From the NCBI GenBank assembly GCA_028874335.1, contig JAPPJY010000088.1:198255-262254 (forward strand): a stretch of 64,000 nucleotides of DNA, given 5' to 3'. The notes beneath the pieces were generated by a model. That model ran no database searches. It saw only the letters and a program-made list of their open reading frames with translations, and was not told where the DNA came from. This DNA is from Gemmatimonadota bacterium (GTDB lineage: Bacteria > Latescibacterota > UBA2968 > GCA-2709665). Of this stretch, positions 8,824-18,033 are shown one piece after another. Every line of letters begins with the position of its first letter. Position 1 is the stretch's first letter. A program made the translations under genes and the position numbers.

Positions 8824-9726
8824 ATGAAACCGCGGGTTGAGGCCGGGACGGCGGATGCGGCACTGTCGTGGGCGCGCCTGATGGACTATCTGGCCCTCAC
8901 CAAGCCCAAAATAACCATATTTGTCGTCCTGAGTACAACGGTTGGATTCGTTCTGGGTGCGGCCGGTGTCTTCGAGTCCGCTCGACTCCTTCATACGCTG
9001 CTGGCGACGGTCCTGGTCGCGAGCGGATCGGCCGTTCTGAACCAGTTTCTGGAACGTAAAACGGACGCCCGGATGGAACGTACGGCGAGCCGCCCGTTGC
9101 CTGCCGGGCGCCTGTATACTGAGGAAGCTTATCTGTTCGGGCTGCTGCTGTCCGGAACCGGCATCCTCTATATGGGGCTGCAGATCAACTGGCTGGCCGG
9201 CTTTCTGGCAGGGCTGACAACGGTCATCTATCTGTTCATGTATACGCCGTTGAAGCGGATATCGACGCACAACACGTTTGTCGGCGCCGTTGCGGGCGCC
9301 TTGCCGCCAATGGGAGGCTGGGCCGCGGCGCAGGGGGAGATCGGCGGCGGCGCGTGGCTGTTGTTCGGCATCCTGTTCCTCTGGCAGTTTCCACACTTTT
9401 ACTCTATCGCATGGATTTACAGGGACGACTACGCCAGCGGCGGATTCAAGATGATTTCCATCGACGATCCGGCCGGTCGCCGGACAGCAAGGCAGATCGG
9501 CCTCTACAGCGCCATCCTGCTGGCTTTTTCCTTCCTGCCGTGGCTCGCGGAATTGACCGGTCTGCTCTACGCGGCCGTGGCGGCGGCAGTGGGGATCTGC
9601 CTCGCCTATTCTGTTGTTGTATTTTCCAGAACCCGGTCGGAGAAGAACGCGAGACGGCTGCTGCGCACGACGCTGGTTTATCTGCCTCTGCTCTGGTTCG
9701 CCCTGTTGTTCGATACGTTGCTGTAG
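8824..9726 (+). CDS. ctaB: Protoheme IX farnesyltransferase (heme O synthase)
   Basis: UbiA-type polytopic prenyltransferase that attaches farnesyl to heme B, giving heme O for CtaA. The signature NQFLERKTDARMERTASRP contains the Mg-diphosphate binding Asp/Arg pattern, and the start YLALTKPKIT is typical of COX10/CyoE. Start ATG 8824 lies after GGAGG at 8809. It is the last gene before the terminator at 9759-9791, so it closes the oxidase operon. 300 residues. Confidence 0.96.
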   Translation: MKPRVEAGTADAALSWARLMDYLALTKPKITIFVVLSTTVGFVLGAAGVFESARLLHTLLATVLVASGSAVLNQFLERKTDARMERTASRPLPAGRLYTEEAYLFGLLLSGTGILYMGLQINWLAGFLAGLTTVIYLFMYTPLKRISTHNTFVGAVAGALPPMGGWAAAQGEIGGGAWLLFGILFLWQFPHFYSIAWIYRDDYASGGFKMISIDDPAGRRTARQIGLYSAILLAFSFLPWLAELTGLLYAAVAAAVGICLAYSVVVFSRTRSEKNARRLLRTTLVYLPLLWFALLFDTLL

Positions 9727-9758
9727 TTTAGTCGGGCGTCGCGAACCAGGTATTGCCG

Positions 9759-9791
9759 GGTGATAGGGATTGCCTATCACCTTTCTCTTTT
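9759..9791 (+). terminator. Rho-independent terminator after ctaB
   Basis: GGTGATAGG pairs perfectly with CCTATCACC across a 5-base loop, followed by TTTCTCTTTT. It ends the cox/cta transcription unit 32 bp after the ctaB stop and separates it from the ABC transporter genes. Confidence 0.9.
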
Positions 9792-9896
9792 CGGATGGTG
9801 TCGCTTTCCTTTGTCTGGCTGACCTGATATTTCCGCGGGCCTCGCGCCGCCGTTACGTCAGCCAGGCGGTCTCAAGACAGCTTTCGCGGAGTTCTT

Positions 9897-10838
9897 TTGT
9901 CGCTTGCCATCACAGTTTCAGGGTTGCGCCATCGTTTCGGAAACCGGAGCGCGCTCGACGGAATCGACCTTCGAATCGAGAGGGGCGAGGTCTACGGCCT
10001 GCTGGGCCCGAACGGCGGAGGGAAGACGACCCTTTTTCGCATCCTGAGCACGCTTCTCGAACCCTCTGAAGGAACGGTTCGCATTTTGGACCGTGACCTG
10101 CTTCGGGATGCCGCGGATATTCGCGCCCGAATCGGCGTGGTGTTTCAGCATGCCAGCCTGGACCTCAAACTGACGGTTCTTGAAAACCTGCGCCATCAGG
10201 GCCATCTGTACGGTCTGCGCGGTCGCGGCTTGATGGTGCGGATCGAATCGGTTCTCCGGAGCGCCGGCCTCACGGATCGTAAAGACGACCGGATGGAAGC
10301 GCTTTCCGGCGGACTTCGGAGGCGCGTGGACCTGGCGAGAGGACTCCTTCACCGGCCGGAACTTTTGTTGTTCGACGAACCCTCCAGCGGATTGGACCCG
10401 CTCGCGCGCAGAACGCTGTGGGATGACTTGCGGAAGCTTCGGGAGGAAAAGGGCGCCACCGTCCTGCTGACCACGCATTTCATCGAAGAGGCGGAGCGAT
10501 GCGACCGCGTGGGCATACTGGACCGGGGGCGGCTTGTCGCGCAGGGTGCGCCGGACGCGCTCAAGCGTTCGATGAATAAAGACGTTCTGGTGATCGAAGC
10601 CGAACATACAGAGGCACTGGGAGCCGAAATCGAAGCGCAGGTGAGCGTAACATCGGCGCTTGTTGACGGAACCCTGCGCATCGAGTGCGACGACGGGCAG
10701 GCGATGATGGCTTCACTGTACGCCGGTTTCCGGGAACGGATCTCTGCAATCAAACTGGGACGGCCCACATTGGAGGATGTGTTCATCCGGGAGACGGGGC
10801 GTCCGTTCGAGACGGCGGAGGGCGGGAATGCCGGATAG
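9897..10838 (+). CDS. ABC transporter ATP-binding protein
   Basis: TTG 9897 is the start supported by GGAG seven bases upstream. Walker A GPNGGGKTT, signature LSGGLRRR, Walker B LLLFDEPSSG and the switch His (TTHFIEE) are all present. The long C-terminal regulatory part (after about residue 220) is of the CcmA/NatA/DrrA daunorubicin-resistance type. It energises the adjacent permease with an ABC-2 fold. It has its own transcription unit after the ctaB terminator. In this setting it may export a cofactor or copper-related substrate, as in NosF-like systems, but the substrate cannot be read from sequence. 313 residues. Confidence 0.93.
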   Translation: MSLAITVSGLRHRFGNRSALDGIDLRIERGEVYGLLGPNGGGKTTLFRILSTLLEPSEGTVRILDRDLLRDAADIRARIGVVFQHASLDLKLTVLENLRHQGHLYGLRGRGLMVRIESVLRSAGLTDRKDDRMEALSGGLRRRVDLARGLLHRPELLLFDEPSSGLDPLARRTLWDDLRKLREEKGATVLLTTHFIEEAERCDRVGILDRGRLVAQGAPDALKRSMNKDVLVIEAEHTEALGAEIEAQVSVTSALVDGTLRIECDDGQAMMASLYAGFRERISAIKLGRPTLEDVFIRETGRPFETAEGGNAG

Positions 10839-11637
10839 CCCGCGCCACGGCGAAGGGTTTTTCCTTCCGGCGGCGACGCTGTGGAAGCGGGAGCTCGTGC
10901 GATTCGCGAGAGACCGGCACCGGCTGCTTGGCGCGATCCTGCAGCCGTTCGTATTCTGGCTGCTGCTGGGCATCGGAATGAGCGCGTCTTTCGCACCCGC
11001 GGGCATTGCGGGGACGATGAGTTACCTGGAATATATCTATCCCGGCGCCCTCCTGATGGTCCTGCTCTTCACGGCCATTTTCTCCACGATTTCGGTGGTT
11101 GAGGACCGCAGAGAGGGGTTTATGCAATCCGTACTGGTCGCTCCGGTTTCCCGGAGCGGTGTGGTCATCGGCAAGGTGCTGGGCGGTACGACGCTGGCTG
11201 TGTTGGAAGGGGCGGTTTTCCTGTTGTTCGTATATCAGCTGGATATTCCGGTCAACCCGGCTTCTCTCGCCGCAACCGTGGCGTTTCTGTTTCTGGTGGG
11301 CCTGGCGCTCACAGGCCTGGGTTTCGCAATCGCGTGGCGAATGGCGTCCACGGCGGGGTTCCATGCCATCATGAACCTCTTCCTGCTGCCGATGTGGGCG
11401 CTCTCGGGGGCATTGTTCCCGCTTTCCGGCGTGCCGGACTGGCTCGCGTGGGTGATGCGGATCAATCCGTTGACCTATGGCGTTGCAGGCGTTCGGCATA
11501 CGCTGTACATGGAGGCGCCCGAACTGGCGGGAAGGGTGCCGTCGTTCGAGGCGTGTCTTCTTGTGACGAGCCTGTTCGTTGTCCTGACGTTGGGTATTTC
11601 CATGTTTTTGATCAGGCGGCAGGAAGGAGTGAGATAG
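10828..11637 (+). CDS. ABC-2 type transporter permease
   Basis: ATG 10828 overlaps the end of the ATPase gene by 11 bp and has GGAGGGCGG before it, so the two are co-translated. Six hydrophobic helices are visible, with the ABC-2 family segment EDRREGFMQSVLVAPVSR after helix 2 and a conserved late loop PLSGVPDWLAWVMRINPLTY. It forms the membrane channel of the exporter. 269 residues. The SCO-like gene begins 5 bp after its stop. Confidence 0.92.
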   Translation: MPDSPRHGEGFFLPAATLWKRELVRFARDRHRLLGAILQPFVFWLLLGIGMSASFAPAGIAGTMSYLEYIYPGALLMVLLFTAIFSTISVVEDRREGFMQSVLVAPVSRSGVVIGKVLGGTTLAVLEGAVFLLFVYQLDIPVNPASLAATVAFLFLVGLALTGLGFAIAWRMASTAGFHAIMNLFLLPMWALSGALFPLSGVPDWLAWVMRINPLTYGVAGVRHTLYMEAPELAGRVPSFEACLLVTSLFVVLTLGISMFLIRRQEGVR

Positions 11638-11642
11638 ATACG

Positions 11643-12275
11643 ATGGGCGCACCCAGGCAGGTTCGTGTATTCTGGTTGGTGCTGACAGGCGCGACGCTAT
11701 TGATGCTGACGGTGGGCGCGTTCCTGTTCCTGCGCGAAGTCAAGGCCATACGGGCCCAGTCGCAGCGGTTGCCGGTTCTGAGCGAGGTCCCGGAGTTCGT
11801 GCTCCTGGAACGCAGCGGCGATGAGATGGGTCTGTCGGAACTGCTCGGCAATGTCTGGGTTGCGGACTTTGTCTTCACGCATTGCGCCGGCCCCTGTCCG
11901 CTGCTTTCAGCGCAGATGCAGGCGCTTCAGGCTCCCCTAAGGAAGTATCCGGACGCGCGGCTGGTGTCTTTTTCGGTGGATCCGGAGCGGGATACTCCCG
12001 CGGTGCTTTCCGGGTATGCGGACCGCTATCTGGCGGATGAAGATCGCTGGCTGTTTCTGACAGGTGAGAAGACCGAGGTTTACAGCGTCATTCGTAACGG
12101 CTTTCAACTGGGTGTGGGGGGTGTGGAAGAAGGCACGGACCAGATCATGCACAGCCTGCGCTTTGCGCTGGTGGACAGGCAGGGGCGGGTCAGGGCCTAT
12201 TACGACGGGACCGATCCCGGCCTCGTGAAGAAGCTGTTGCCCGATATGAAGATGTTGTTGAAGGAAAGCGAGTGA
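11643..12275 (+). CDS. SCO1/SenC-type copper chaperone
   Basis: The start ATG 11643 follows the permease directly. One N-terminal membrane anchor (about residues 9-30) is followed by a thioredoxin-like domain with the copper/thiol motif CAGPC and the distal His in IMHSLRF. SCO proteins load CuA of oxidase subunit II. Its presence after the ABC genes ties this second operon functionally to the oxidase encoded just upstream. 210 residues. Confidence 0.92.
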   Translation: MGAPRQVRVFWLVLTGATLLMLTVGAFLFLREVKAIRAQSQRLPVLSEVPEFVLLERSGDEMGLSELLGNVWVADFVFTHCAGPCPLLSAQMQALQAPLRKYPDARLVSFSVDPERDTPAVLSGYADRYLADEDRWLFLTGEKTEVYSVIRNGFQLGVGGVEEGTDQIMHSLRFALVDRQGRVRAYYDGTDPGLVKKLLPDMKMLLKESE

Positions 12276-12483
12276 GTTTCCCTGCGCTGTGCCGGACGGC
12301 ACAAGCTCCCATTCAGTCGATGTCATCGGGCCGCTTCTCGGATCCTGTGGCGGCGTTCGCGGGCAATCCCGTCTGTTTGATGGAACTCAATAGCGGCCAG
12401 AGAGTTAGAACGGGTGTTCCGACCCGGCTCCGTCAGTGTTGCAGCGAGGCAAGGAGTCTATCCACGGGGTTATCCCGCCTGTC

Positions 12484-13203
12484 ATGTTTTTTCCAAGGAA
12501 TATCGTGCGCTGGTCACTGGTGTTGTTCTGCCTGGCTACCCATGCAGGCTGTGGTCTGCTGGACAGACAGGAACAGCCGCAGATTGTGGAGCTTTCCACG
12601 GACCAGGATGACTATCCATCCGTAGGCCGCGGAAGCAAGGTCCAGATTACGCTCTTTACTGATGACGCGGACAACGACGAACTGGACTATCTCTGGACGG
12701 ACCTCAAAAAGGAAGAGGGCGGGCAGTTTGAGGCCAGCAAACAGGATTCCTTGAGGGGGCTCTTTCAGGATTCGGTGACCGTGGTCTGGATTGCTCCTGT
12801 CGCAACGGGCGTCTACACGCTCAAGGTTGAAGTTGACGACGGAAAATCAGGCACCATAACGGAGGGGATGGTCGAGATTCACGTCACCCAGGGAGCGCCC
12901 GTGGCGGATGCGGGGATGGATCGCACCGTCCCGTACGCGAGCGGACTCCGCGTGACTCTGGACGGCACGGGGAGTTCGGACCCGGACCGGGACGCCCTCC
13001 GGTATACCTGGACGCAGCTCGACGGCCCCGGGGTCGATTTCGACGCCGAGAACAGCATGCCGGTTTTCCGGGCCGTTGCGCCGGCCGACTTTATCTTCGA
13101 ACTGCGCGTACGCGACGATATTGTCGTTGCCGAAGGTGCGATTACAAGCGAACCCGACACCGTGACCGTACGCGTGGACGACCGTCTGGGGTTTGATTTC
13201 TGA
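12484..13203 (+). CDS. Lipoprotein with PKD/Ig-like repeats
   Basis: The start at ATG 12484 gives a lipoprotein signal peptide (hydrophobic run ending ATHAGC, lipobox Cys about residue 20). Two beta-sandwich repeats follow. The second (VADAGMDRTV...LDGTGSSDPDRDALRYTW) is a clear PKD/REJ-type domain and the first is a weaker copy. It is probably anchored in the outer membrane and faces outward as a structural or adhesive module. 239 residues. A 208 bp spacer without clear signals precedes it and an intrinsic terminator follows it. Confidence 0.8.
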   Translation: MFFPRNIVRWSLVLFCLATHAGCGLLDRQEQPQIVELSTDQDDYPSVGRGSKVQITLFTDDADNDELDYLWTDLKKEEGGQFEASKQDSLRGLFQDSVTVVWIAPVATGVYTLKVEVDDGKSGTITEGMVEIHVTQGAPVADAGMDRTVPYASGLRVTLDGTGSSDPDRDALRYTWTQLDGPGVDFDAENSMPVFRAVAPADFIFELRVRDDIVVAEGAITSEPDTVTVRVDDRLGFDF

Positions 13204-13231
13204 AAGTCTTCCATGCTGGTCAATGAATCAG

Positions 13232-13261
13232 AAAGCAGGCATTGACCTGCTTTTCTTTTTT
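13232..13261 (+). terminator. Rho-independent terminator after the PKD lipoprotein
   Basis: AAAGCAGG pairs with CCTGCTTT around a CATTGA loop and runs into TTCTTTTTT. Because it lies between 13203 and the flippase gene, it argues against the earlier in-frame starts (13193, 13223) of that gene. Confidence 0.85.
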
Positions 13262-13276
13262 GCGGCATCGGAGGGG

Positions 13277-14533
13277 ATGTTGGCGCGGGTTTCGGAGAAT
13301 TCAGTCTTCATCACCGTGGAGAAAGGCGCCCACCTTCTTGGGGGCATGCTGCTTCTGGTGGGCGTGGCGCGACTTCTAGGGGAAAGCGGACTGGCCGATT
13401 ACGCCTTTGTCATTGGCCTGACCGCTTTTTTCGTTCCAATTCTGGATGCGGGAACGAACAACAGGATCATCAAAGCCGCGGCTTCAAGTCCGGCGGAGGG
13501 CCGCGTCGCGTGCCTGGAGGCCCTGTCGTTCAAGCTGGTCCTGGCCCTGCCCGCACTGGCGGTGATGGTAGGGGTTGCCCTTGCGATCGTCGCCCGGGCG
13601 GATGTGACGCTGGCCGTGTTGCTGGTGGGCGTTTCCACGGTTTCGTTGAGCATGGGAGACGGCCTGAACGCGCTTTTCAAGGGTCTCCAGCGGTCCGGTA
13701 CCTGCGCCCTGCTGATGATGGGGCTCAACGTCCTCCTGCTGGCAGGCGGCATCGGCGCGATGATTGCCGGCTGGGGTCTCATCGGCGTTGCAATCTGCTA
13801 TCTGGTCTGTCGTGCAGGCTATCTCGCGGCCGGATTCGTCCTTGTCCGGCGGACGGCGGGTGAACTCGGCCCTGTTCTTCTCACGGGATTCAATCGGCAT
13901 CGGATCGTGGACGGGTTGAAACATCTGCCCGCGGTGTATTACCTGATCAACCTGTTGAGTCTGAATTACGTCGCGATCTATCATCAGACCGGAGGCGGCG
14001 CCGAAGCCGGTTTTCTGGCCGTCGGGTACCGTCTGGCGGCGGCGCTGCTTATTCTGATCGGTGCGAGTTACGAGGCCGTCCTGCCCGCGCTCAGCACCCG
14101 GCTTACGGATCGGCAGGCTTTCATGAAACTCGTCGTCCGGTCCGCGGTTACACTGACGGGCATCGCCATTGCGGTTACCTTGTCCGTACAACTGATGCTT
14201 GGACCGGCGGTAACGTGGCTACTGGGGCGGGCCTGGCTTCCCGCGCTGCCGTTCGCAATGCAACTGGTCTGGTGCGTGCCGCCTTTTGTGTTGTGCGGCC
14301 TGGCGCACACCGTGCTTCTGGCTGCCCACGATCAGGGTCGCGCGGCAGGATGGATGGCGGTGCTGGTTGTCATTGGCGCGGTCGCGAGTGTCTTCGCGTA
14401 CCAATACCATGGCCCCGTATTGACGGCGTTTGTTCCTGCGATCGCCGGATCTGTAATGGGCGTTGTATTGTGGTGGCTCGTGGGAAGCCGTAAAGAGGTG
14501 ATCCATGGGTCCGCGGCCGGGCAGGGTTCCTAG
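13277..14533 (+). CDS. Lipopolysaccharide/polysaccharide flippase-like membrane protein (MATE/Wzx fold)
   Basis: About twelve hydrophobic helices run through the protein, beginning with SENSVFITVEKGAHLLGG, a typical start for Wzx/MurJ-like transporters. The start is uncertain: ATG 13277 follows GGAGGGG very closely and TTG 13280 has better spacing; earlier starts lie inside the upstream terminator. It likely flips lipid-linked sugars across the inner membrane. Its stop codon overlaps the convergent stop of the polymerase gene on a shared CTAG. 418 residues. Confidence 0.8.
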   Translation: MLARVSENSVFITVEKGAHLLGGMLLLVGVARLLGESGLADYAFVIGLTAFFVPILDAGTNNRIIKAAASSPAEGRVACLEALSFKLVLALPALAVMVGVALAIVARADVTLAVLLVGVSTVSLSMGDGLNALFKGLQRSGTCALLMMGLNVLLLAGGIGAMIAGWGLIGVAICYLVCRAGYLAAGFVLVRRTAGELGPVLLTGFNRHRIVDGLKHLPAVYYLINLLSLNYVAIYHQTGGGAEAGFLAVGYRLAAALLILIGASYEAVLPALSTRLTDRQAFMKLVVRSAVTLTGIAIAVTLSVQLMLGPAVTWLLGRAWLPALPFAMQLVWCVPPFVLCGLAHTVLLAAHDQGRAAGWMAVLVVIGAVASVFAYQYHGPVLTAFVPAIAGSVMGVVLWWLVGSRKEVIHGSAAGQGS

Positions 14534-16656
14534 AAAAGGCTGAGTTGTTTGCCCGCGGATTGTTTCCGGAGTGGAAAGAATCGATCGAATTCGATATCAC
14601 CGAAGAGCCCGCGGAACCTCCCCGCCATATCGTGCAGTCTTCGCAACAGATATCCCCTGTCTTCGTCGTTGTCGTAGTTTTCGATTCGTGCCAGGCTGCC
14701 GTCGTTTCTCTGGTACACCGTAATCCTGTCCCCCGCTTTGCAGCCCTCTGCCGCAGCGGCCAGACGCCGCAGGTTCGGATTCGAGAACGTCTTCTCGGTG
14801 ACGGTCTCCCTGCGGCAGATGTCTGTCTGATCGAACTGACCGGCTCCCAGACGGTCGGCGAATTCCGCGTACAGCGCCGCCGCGGCATCGGACTGCCGGT
14901 TGATCAGCAGCGGGGCGAGTTTCCGGACAAACTCACGAAACACCCGTTCATCGCGGCGGCTGCGCAGGCTGCTTCCCTTGACGATGAGGCGCCCGCCGTA
15001 GTCGGCCAGGACGTAGTTCTTGGCCTTGAGGCTGATCATACCGCGGAACCTGCCGTCGTGAGAGAGGCGGATCCCCTCGGGCAGTTCCCGGGACAGCGCT
15101 TCAATGAAATCGTGCTCCTCGCATTCCGATCGGATTCCCGGGGGTACCACGAAATACACACCGTCGGTATCCGCTTCGATGAGCCGTGCGCTCCGCTCCC
15201 GCAGCAATGTCACAACCTTCCGGGCGATCTGCTGGCCGAGGCTCGTGACGGGTGCCGCCGCCTTGTAGTCGTTGAAATTCGCCCTTCCGTACGCCAGATA
15301 TCCGTAGAACGAGTTGATAAGTAGTTTGTAACTGCCCTGCAGGCCATCCCAGTAGGACCGGTCCGCATCGGTATCTGCCTCTTTCAGGCTGGCTTTCGCC
15401 TCGAGGCGTCGTCCAGTCAGGCGCCTCAGCATCGGCAGGAACACGTTTTCTGTGTCGGAAACGGGTCGAATGCCGTAGTTTAACATAATCGACGGATAGA
15501 GGCTCTCCACGTCGGCCTTGACAACCCGGTTGAAAACGCCGGAGGCGAAGAGCTCGGTATATCCTCCTCCGAACGGCTCGGAGTGCTGAGGCCTCGGCAC
15601 GGCGAGGCCCCGGCGGAGATAGGCGCCGATCATCAGGGCGTTGATTTTCTCACCCGGTCCGGCAATCGCGGCATCCTGAAGCCGGTAAGGCAACACCTGG
15701 GTCTGATAGAACTCGGTGGTGGCGACCATTTCGCTCAGCGCGCGCACGTCACGGACGTCGTCCAGCGCGTAGTCCGCGACCCGGCCAGGGTCGTCTCGCC
15801 AGGTCTTACGAATATCGGCCCCCTCGATGAAGACGCGGTCCCCACGCTCCAGGCCAAGCGAACGGACGGCGTTCTTCAGGCCGTAGCTCTCCAGGCGCCC
15901 GCCGATGTCGTATCGCTGGACCTGGTGAAGGGTGTCGATAATGTGACGGCCGTGGATGTATGCGGGGCGAAACGTGGGACTTCGGGCGCCCACCCTGTAC
16001 CGGCGCATGCCGTTCCCGGCCTTCAGTTCGGAGCCGTCGCGGCCCCAGGGCAGGCTGACGTTTAACGCACGGGCGCGGGCCTGGATGTAGTTCAGGTCGA
16101 AGTCAAAGATGTTGTGCCCTTCGATGATGTCCGGGTCGCGGCTCCGGATGCGGTGATTCAGCGCCTCCAGGATTGCGACTTCGGTCATCCCGCCGGCGCC
16201 GAGTACTTCCTCGTAATTCCTGTTGTCGGAGAGCGCGACCAGGATGATGCGTGCGTCCCGCGCCTCGGGATTCAGCCCTGTGGTTTCGATATCCAGCTGC
16301 AGGCGATGGGCGTCATTGTAACGCAGGCCGCGATAGAGCGTGTTTCCGGAAAGCATCAGGTGCTGTTTAACCGGGTTGTTGAAGTCGAAATGGACGATGC
16401 CGTCGGCGGACAGCCGTCCGCGGGCATCCAGAAAATCGCTCCAGGAGTGGAAGTGGACCAGAAACCGGAACTGGCCGCCGCCCTTGAGATGACTTATCTT
16501 TCGCACGCCGGCCAGGCCCGCCCGGTCGCATTCCTCAGGCGCCTCGACCAGCAGCCAGGGTGAAAACGGATGCGTCTCGCGTCCGGCGCGGGTATAGTAA
16601 GCCATCTTGTTGCCGTCAACCAGTTCGACGGCCAGGATTTCGGATTGTGGACGCAT
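14530..16656 (-). CDS. Family B DNA polymerase with 3'-5' exonuclease and clamp-binding tail
   Basis: Exonuclease motifs are intact: Exo I LDIETTG, Exo II GHNIFDFDLNYI, Exo III YALDDVRDV. Polymerase motif A DVESLYPSIM, motif B KLLINSFYGY and motif C EADTDG (catalytic Asp pair) follow in order. The protein ends KQLSLF, matching the bacterial sliding-clamp binding pentapeptide QLSLF. At 708 residues from ATG 16656 it is shorter than E. coli Pol II; a TTG start at 16740 would add 28 residues. It probably acts in repair or translesion synthesis. It is convergent with the flippase and divergent from the next gene. Confidence 0.93.
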   Translation of the reverse strand: MRPQSEILAVELVDGNKMAYYTRAGRETHPFSPWLLVEAPEECDRAGLAGVRKISHLKGGGQFRFLVHFHSWSDFLDARGRLSADGIVHFDFNNPVKQHLMLSGNTLYRGLRYNDAHRLQLDIETTGLNPEARDARIILVALSDNRNYEEVLGAGGMTEVAILEALNHRIRSRDPDIIEGHNIFDFDLNYIQARARALNVSLPWGRDGSELKAGNGMRRYRVGARSPTFRPAYIHGRHIIDTLHQVQRYDIGGRLESYGLKNAVRSLGLERGDRVFIEGADIRKTWRDDPGRVADYALDDVRDVRALSEMVATTEFYQTQVLPYRLQDAAIAGPGEKINALMIGAYLRRGLAVPRPQHSEPFGGGYTELFASGVFNRVVKADVESLYPSIMLNYGIRPVSDTENVFLPMLRRLTGRRLEAKASLKEADTDADRSYWDGLQGSYKLLINSFYGYLAYGRANFNDYKAAAPVTSLGQQIARKVVTLLRERSARLIEADTDGVYFVVPPGIRSECEEHDFIEALSRELPEGIRLSHDGRFRGMISLKAKNYVLADYGGRLIVKGSSLRSRRDERVFREFVRKLAPLLINRQSDAAAALYAEFADRLGAGQFDQTDICRRETVTEKTFSNPNLRRLAAAAEGCKAGDRITVYQRNDGSLARIENYDNDEDRGYLLRRLHDMAGRFRGLFGDIEFDRFFPLRKQSAGKQLSLF

Positions 16657-16772
16657 GGTTCGCAGCCCGGTTGAATTCTGGACGGGATCGGGTCTCGTAC
16701 CATACAATATAGCCAAGTGACCCACGTCCCGGAAGGGCAATGCGGAAGAACGCCCCCCGCGGAGTAACGAAA

Positions 16773-17519
16773 ATGAACCGATTACAGCCGGAGACCGGAT
16801 CCGCCACCCCCGCTCCCGAGCGGTCGCGAACGGCGCTGCTGCTTCGCGCTGGCACGTGGGTCGTGCTGGCGGTATCGTTGGCGGGGCCGGCGTGGTGGGC
16901 CTGGACGCAGGAGCCCGATGCCGCCGGCCGGGCGGTCGGTTTCCTCGCGGCGTTTCCCCTGTTTCTGATTCTCGTCGACCTATGGACCCTTGCGATCGCC
17001 CGTTTCTGGCGTCCTTCGCGTTCGCCTCTCAGGGTGCCGGTCAGAACCCCGCTCGTCCTCGCGATCCTGCATACGGGGCTCTGGCTGTGCATGCGCTATC
17101 TGCTCGCGCCCGAAGTCCTCGATCGTTCCGGCGTGTCGGCCGGCGGGCAAGGGGACCTGGCGATACGATGGGGGATTGCGCTGCTGTTCGGCCTGCTGTG
17201 GATGGTGGGAACGGTGGCCGTTTTCTTTGAAATCAGACTCCTGCGCTGGGTGCTGATCTCGGAGGACACCGCGGTCGTTGAAGAGAAACCTGAAGAAGCC
17301 GATGAAGCGTCGGATATGGCCGCCGGGCCGGAGCACACCTACGAGGTGCAGACGATCCTGAATCGCCTGGGATACGAAACCGGACCGGTTGACGGAGAAC
17401 TGAACGACGCCACACGCGAGGCGCTGCGCAAGTTCCAGGCGGATACCGGACTGGAAGCGACCGGTGAGTTGACCATGCTGACCGTCATCGAGTTGCGGAA
17501 CCGGTGGGGGGAGAGGTGA
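16773..17519 (+). CDS. Membrane protein with C-terminal peptidoglycan-binding domain
   Basis: ATG 16773 follows GGAG with good spacing; in-frame ATG 16740 has no such site. Four hydrophobic helices span about residues 20-170, then an acidic linker (EEKPEEADEA) leads to a PG_binding_1 domain, recognisable by VQTILNRLGYETGPVDG and LRKFQADTGLEATGEL. The domain would bind the cell wall while the helices anchor it. It is the last conventional gene before the accessory region. 248 residues. Confidence 0.8.
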   Translation: MNRLQPETGSATPAPERSRTALLLRAGTWVVLAVSLAGPAWWAWTQEPDAAGRAVGFLAAFPLFLILVDLWTLAIARFWRPSRSPLRVPVRTPLVLAILHTGLWLCMRYLLAPEVLDRSGVSAGGQGDLAIRWGIALLFGLLWMVGTVAVFFEIRLLRWVLISEDTAVVEEKPEEADEASDMAAGPEHTYEVQTILNRLGYETGPVDGELNDATREALRKFQADTGLEATGELTMLTVIELRNRWGER

Positions 17520-17731
17520 AGGCGGCATTTGTGGCAGGAATCCAGAGCCCGCTCGATGCATTGATGGAAGAAATGGAGGCAGCTCTTGATTGAAGACGAC
17601 GCCACCACAGGAAGCATTTCTGAACATACTCGGGCTACAAGCTTCAGCGTGGAATGTTCCCAAACGTCCGCAGATCTTCGGATCAGGTACGCATTGCCGT
17701 AACTGTTCGGTAATACCGTAGTTAGCCGCAA
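17520..17731. other. Spacer at the border of the accessory region, no gene seen
   Basis: No supported reading frame or terminator. The sequence leads directly into the first copy of the ~200 bp repeat element, so this is the junction between conserved operons and accessory DNA. Confidence 0.5.
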
Positions 17732-17930
17732 TTGACCTTGATTCGTAAGTCTTCGGGGACGTTAATTCGAATATGTGCGAGTTAATAAAGGCGATTAGAC
17801 TGCTGATTACCAGGATACATCAGGTCACTGGACGTGAACGGAAAAAATGTCCTTCATGACGACCATTTCGGCCCGTTTCGAAAGGTTTTGTCGCGGTGCC
17901 GCGTTGCGGCCCTTGCGGAATTGAGGTTAA
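17732..17930 (+). repeat. ~200 bp dispersed element, copy 1
   Basis: The left end reads GACCTTGATTCG and the right end GGAATTGAGGTTA, an imperfect terminal inverted repeat. The interior shares long blocks with the other copies, for example CGTTAATTCGAATATGTG, ATTACCAGGATACA and GACGACCATTTCGGCC. With copy 2 it forms one subfamily. Confidence 0.85.
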
Positions 17931-18033
17931 TAGAGCATTGATTTCCATGCGTAGTTAGGCAGCACGAGACAGCCTGTCCGTACTGTTGCTTTCCAATTAC
18001 GACGCATTTCTTACTGCAACACAAGAGGATATA

